Below, one piece after another: positions 6,033-6,123 of a DNA stretch of 6,123 nt. The position numbers and the translations under genes are program-made. Below the pieces are notes generated by a model that was not told the origin of the DNA, did no database searches, and saw nothing but the letters and a program-made list of their open reading frames with translations. The stretch is from an uncultured bacterium. GTDB taxonomy: Bacteria > Armatimonadota > UBA5829 > DSUL01. Position 1 is the stretch's first letter. Every line of letters starts with the position of its first letter. The stretch covers positions 1-6,123 of the forward strand of contig CALCJH010000247.1 of NCBI GenBank assembly GCA_937967775.1, written 5' to 3'.

Positions 6033-6123
6033 GTGCAACCCTCCCGGTGGTTGGTGATCACCCATCAGTGCGGACTGGAGGGGAAGGCGTCTTCCCATCA
6101 CATTGACGCCCGTCTGCCGCGGC
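6033..6123 (+). CDS. 5' end of a further gene, possibly a glycosyltransferase (cut by window edge)
   Basis: A GTG at 6033, five bases after the glycosyltransferase stop, is preceded by GGAGGG ten bases upstream and opens a frame that runs to the window edge, giving 30 codons. The product begins with a hydrophobic strand (WLVITHQCG) followed by a Gly-Lys and paired histidines (GKASSHHIDARLP). This resembles the N-terminal strand and loop of GT-B glycosyltransferases, but the fragment is too short to assign a family. Its spacing and orientation make it the third gene of the presumed glycan operon. Confidence 0.55.
   Translation, partial: MQPSRWLVITHQCGLEGKASSHHIDARLPR

Overview
The window is a gene-dense, high-GC bacterial chromosome segment. 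It holds five complete or nearly complete protein genes, plus the first codons of a sixth at the right edge. I see no RNA gene, CRISPR array, insertion sequence or phage gene. GTG and probably TTG starts are used. The lineage cannot be fixed from the sequence. Rex, a c-type-heme histidine kinase, a PhrB-type photolyase and cell-surface glycosylation genes together suggest a free-living, metabolically flexible bacterium.

Left (1-1384, + strand): most of an iron-sulfur bacterial cryptochrome/photolyase of the PhrB (6-4) photolyase type, missing its N-terminus to the window edge. The four cluster cysteines and the key active-site and electron-transfer residues are all present at PhrB spacing.

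Middle (4117 down to 1402, - strand): a compact three-gene operon. It begins with rex, the NADH/NAD+-sensing repressor. A membrane histidine kinase with a periplasmic CxxCH heme motif follows, its ATG directly abutting the rex stop codon. The last gene overlaps the kinase by 38 bases and encodes a small protein of three homing-endonuclease-associated repeats with an AT-hook-like PRGRP segment and no visible nuclease domain. A plausible promoter lies upstream of rex, and Rex-type half-sites sit just downstream of its -10 box, suggesting autoregulation. The operon converges on the photolyase gene with a 17-base gap.

Intergenic (4118-4404): a divergent control region with the rex promoter, Rex half-sites, GC-rich palindromes and a weaker candidate promoter for the rightward genes.

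Right (4405-6123, + strand): a SAM-dependent methyltransferase, a family 2 glycosyltransferase and the start of another gene, closely spaced. This looks like the beginning of a polysaccharide or glycan assembly cluster.

The most notable feature is the rex / heme-kinase / repeat-protein operon. It joins a cytoplasmic NADH sensor, a periplasmic redox or gas sensor and a probable DNA-binding repeat protein, with no response regulator in view.
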